This document shows, in pieces, positions 56,153-58,742 of a stretch of DNA of 58,742 nt; the first letter of the stretch is position 1, and every line of letters begins with the position of its first letter. Made by a program: the position numbers and the translations under genes. Source of the DNA: Enterovibrio norvegicus FF-33 (GTDB taxonomy: Bacteria > Pseudomonadota > Gammaproteobacteria > Enterobacterales > Vibrionaceae); the NCBI RefSeq assembly GCF_000286835.2, contig NZ_AJYD02000013.1, positions 378,494-437,235 of the forward strand. The letters are read 5' to 3'. The notes under the pieces are model-generated. The model had not been told where the DNA came from. It made no database searches and was given only the letters and a program-made list of their open reading frames with translations.

Positions 56153-57126
56153 AGCGCTTGCTCCGAACATGACGCTGACGTGCGTTGCAATGTGTCAATC
56201 ATCACGTCTAGCGCTTCTGCCTCCCGAAACTGGTTTAAGCAGCGTTGGCGAAATTCTTGTTCATCGTCACCCGCCATCGCGGCAATGAAGGCTTGAGGTA
56301 GCACTAAGGCATCTTTAACAATATCGGCGACATCAAACACCAACCCGCCGCGGCGCGTTTTTCCATGCAAGATGGCGAGTCCATGTGGTAGTCCGATAAC
56401 CCAACAAGCGGTAGCAGCCAAACCGTATGCTAGGTAGTTGCCATGGTCTAAAAACCGATTTGCTATGTCAGTTGAATTTCCGCGATCTGAACGCGTGAAG
56501 TCGCCATATTGGGTGGCATGACAGGCTAGGCGATAGAGCGTTTTTGTTGTGGTCGCTTCTAGAGACAACAGGTCTTGCGTGGTGGTGCAGGTTTCAATTT
56601 TATCCGTGAAGCGAGAAAGTGCGGCGTCGAGTTGATCCACATTAACCGGAAACGCATCGTGCTTACTGGCTTTTAGCCAATGCTTTTTGACCTGTCGAAT
56701 CCGCTCTTGTTGGAGTTGCTTTGCGGCTTCGAGTCGCAATGCATCATCAAACCAAAATCGAACCCATTGTTGAAGATACTCGGTAGGGCGGTACTCCGAT
56801 TGTGGTGTTAGCCACGAAACCTCGACCTGAGTTTCGTTGGCACTAAATAGCGGCGTGCCTCCGCCGCCACAAAAACCGACTAAAACGCCTGCTTTTGCAA
56901 ATTCGCGCATGGCTGCCTGTGTAACGGATGTGCCAGTGCCGAGCATCACCACGGTGGTATTTGCGATGGGGATATTCCAATAAAGGCTCTCTTTACCTTG
57001 GTCGGTGACATATTCAACCCGTCCGCCATTTACCAGCACACGGCAGTGTTGAAGGTAATAAATGTTGGCGCGTTTAGAGTGGATAATTGTTTTTAAATCA
57101 CTTGGAGAAAAGTCTTTATTGGCCAT
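56149..57126 (-). CDS. cas1: Cas1 integrase (type I-F)
   Basis: This 325-aa protein starts MANKDFSPSDLKTIIHSKRA. The C-terminal catalytic part has WVIGLPHGLAILHGKTRRGGLVFDVADIVKDA, of which the His in LPHG and the acidic residue in VFDVADIVKDA are metal ligands in the family. It inserts new spacers together with Cas2. It is first in the cas operon; its stop overlaps the cas2-3 start. No strong ribosome site is seen. Confidence 0.95.
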   Translation of the reverse strand: MANKDFSPSDLKTIIHSKRANIYYLQHCRVLVNGGRVEYVTDQGKESLYWNIPIANTTVVMLGTGTSVTQAAMREFAKAGVLVGFCGGGGTPLFSANETQVEVSWLTPQSEYRPTEYLQQWVRFWFDDALRLEAAKQLQQERIRQVKKHWLKASKHDAFPVNVDQLDAALSRFTDKIETCTTTQDLLSLEATTTKTLYRLACHATQYGDFTRSDRGNSTDIANRFLDHGNYLAYGLAATACWVIGLPHGLAILHGKTRRGGLVFDVADIVKDALVLPQAFIAAMAGDDEQEFRQRCLNQFREAEALDVMIDTLQRTSASCSEQAL

Positions 57127-57307
57127 GTTTGCTACAAAATAAACTTGGTTGCATATCTTGTTTGGATTTTAACTACAAACTCATAAATTGTTGACCAATT
57201 ATAAGTACATTTATGTCATGTTTGTGATTACTGAATGGTTGTGGATCTGGAGTTACCAAACTGAATGTCTTTAAGTGATTTTTTTGATTGTTTGTTGTTA
57301 ACGTTTC

Positions 57308-58742
57308 CGTTCTATTTTCCTGTGCGGCAGTGAAGGGGGTGAGCGATGAGCTTGTTTGACTCATTCGTTTCTAAGCTGCCTGTGCGGCAGTGAAGATCCA
57401 ATGAACTCAACACCGACAAGCTCTTACTTTCTAAGCTGCCTGTGCGGCAGTGAAGAGTCATCATCAGGGCAATCAGGCGGCTGATATTTTCTAAGCTGCC
57501 TGTGCGGCAGTGAAGAATCAGGTGGCTTAATTGCCGCCTTTTTTATTTTTCTAAGCTGCCTGTGCGGCAGTGAAGGCATGGATTGATAAGTGCGATTGCT
57601 TCTCTGATTTCTAAGCTGCCTGTGCGGCAGTGAAGAAACCAACTCGACACATGTTAGTCCACCATGATTTCTAAGCTGCCTGTGCGGCAGTGAAGTGCCG
57701 GTTCCTCAGTTGAATGGCAATAACGTGTTTCTAAGCTGCCTGTGCGGCAGTGAAGACAATAGACCGCTATGGAAGGTAACAGGACCATTTCTAAGCTGCC
57801 TGTGCGGCAGTGAAGTCCCTTGTTCTGATAAGAAAGGGGCTACACCTTTTCTAAGCTGCCTGTGCGGCAGTGAAGACCCACGTTACAAAGCGTTTATGGC
57901 GCGTTTTTTTCTAAGCTGCCTGTGCGGCAGTGAAGTTTGCGCAAGACCTCGCCCGTGAATTCGGGCATTTCTAAGCTGCCTGTGCGGCAGTGAAGGTGCG
58001 CGTGCGCGTTGCTGTCCGAATGCATTGTTTCTAAGCTGCCTGTGCGGCAGTGAAGATTTACACCACACAATAACAAAGACGCCCGTATTTCTAAGCTGCC
58101 TGTGCGGCAGTGAAGCTGGGGCAATCGCTGCCGGTGAAACTGGAAAGTTTCTAAGCTGCCTGTGCGGCAGTGAAGCCAAGTCTAGACACCTAAAGGGCGC
58201 TAGCAAGTTTCTAAGCTGCCTGTGCGGCAGTGAAGTGCCGCTGTGGGCAATTCATTGATGGATATTTTTTCTAAGCTGCCTGTGCGGCAGTGAAGGGCTA
58301 TGGCGGTCAGCAAGAGCTAATTATTGATTTCTAAGCTGCCTGTGCGGCAGTGAAGGCACCTTCATTGATGAAGGGATGCCACACGAATTTCTAAGCTGCC
58401 TGTGCGGCAGTGAAGTGAAAGGAATGGGCGCCCTTTCTGATGCTGAGTTTCTAAGCTGCCTGTGCGGCAGTGAAGTGAAATGGTCACCTTACAGTACTAC
58501 TATGGAATTTCTAAGCTGCCTGTGCGGCAGTGAAGTGCCATAATTTACGGCCTTCTGCGGTTTGACTTTTCTAAGCTGCCTGTGCGGCAGTGAAGGCGGT
58601 GATGGTGGTTCCGGTGGCGGTGACTTTTTTCTAAGCTGCCTGTGCGGCAGTGAAGAAGGTAGTGACGGCACAAGCCCCACATCTAATTTTCTAAGCTGCC
58701 TGTGCGGCAGTGAAGCAACTTGGCGAGCCAGTGCGGCGGGGG
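57308..58742 (-). CRISPR. Type I-F CRISPR array 2 (24 repeats seen, runs off the window)
   Basis: It has the same 28-bp repeat as array 1, with 23 full copies every 60 bp from 57368 to 58688. A degenerate terminal copy lies at 57308-57335, whose first 11 bases have mostly changed and whose stem is broken. A decayed last repeat marks the leader-distal end, which agrees with transcription on the minus strand and a leader beyond 58742. The last spacer (58716-58742) is cut by the window edge. The array lies just upstream of cas1 in the same direction. Confidence 0.98.

Noticed and set aside
57424-58680. Repeat-rich frames over array 2
   Set aside because: These are again translations of the CRISPR repeat unit in several frames.

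Overview
The window reads as chromosomal DNA of a marine gammaproteobacterium, most likely a member of the Vibrionaceae. The grounds are the ackA-pta pair next to yfbV, the divergent tesA/ybbAP pair, CueR-CopA, a MetJ-type box before metNIQ, several TRAP/chemotaxis/HD-GYP genes and a moderate GC content. The genus cannot be fixed from sequence alone.

Layout. 1-1000: a tRNA-Pro(UGG) array with three intact copies and four degenerate or hybrid copies, partly inside a 171-bp direct repeat. 1055-6006: a tiny membrane ORF, a TraB/GumN protein and a copper unit (DUF411 protein, 27-aa membrane peptide, CopA with three HMA domains, divergent CueR with a MerR-type 19-bp-spacer promoter). 6300-9574: a chemoreceptor, CnoX and a 21-aa ORF with its own terminator. 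9777-14314: SDR and TesA opposite YbbA-YbbP. 14447-19008: YfcH-like epimerase, a four-gene DUF1538-DUF1538-PII-like-CBS operon, a SelW-like protein and a TSUP permease. 19155-21734: metNIQ. 22722-25848: a TRAP transporter of the 2-oxoacid type. 25970-30779: LysE exporter, HD-GYP response regulator and a large hybrid kinase. 30841-41333: a dihydroxyacetone (DHA) kinase locus. 41433-45798: pta, ackA, yfbV. 45892-47481: a secreted protein of unknown function and a DUF2256 zinc-ribbon-like protein. 47512-58742: a type I-F CRISPR-Cas locus with one array on each side of the cas operon.

Two parts stand out. (a) The DHA locus joins an ABC importer (binding protein, two permeases, a 62-aa membrane protein, two different ATPases) to DhaL, a stand-alone DhaM-type EIIA, a stand-alone HPr, a small HTH regulator and DhaK. 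A fused DhaK-DhaL, ATP-type kinase gene faces it across a 400-bp region carrying four TTTAGT motifs. This looks like ABC import of DHA or a related triose/polyol followed by PTS-dependent phosphorylation. (b) The I-F cas2-3 gene is broken in its HD nuclease region by a third copy of a 5-bp tandem repeat (positions 55529-55543); two copies would restore one reading frame. Interference may therefore be off, and could be reversibly so.

The cas operon and both arrays all read on the minus strand: the second array lies upstream of cas1, and the first lies downstream of cas6f behind a strongly structured leader. The second array runs off the end of the window.
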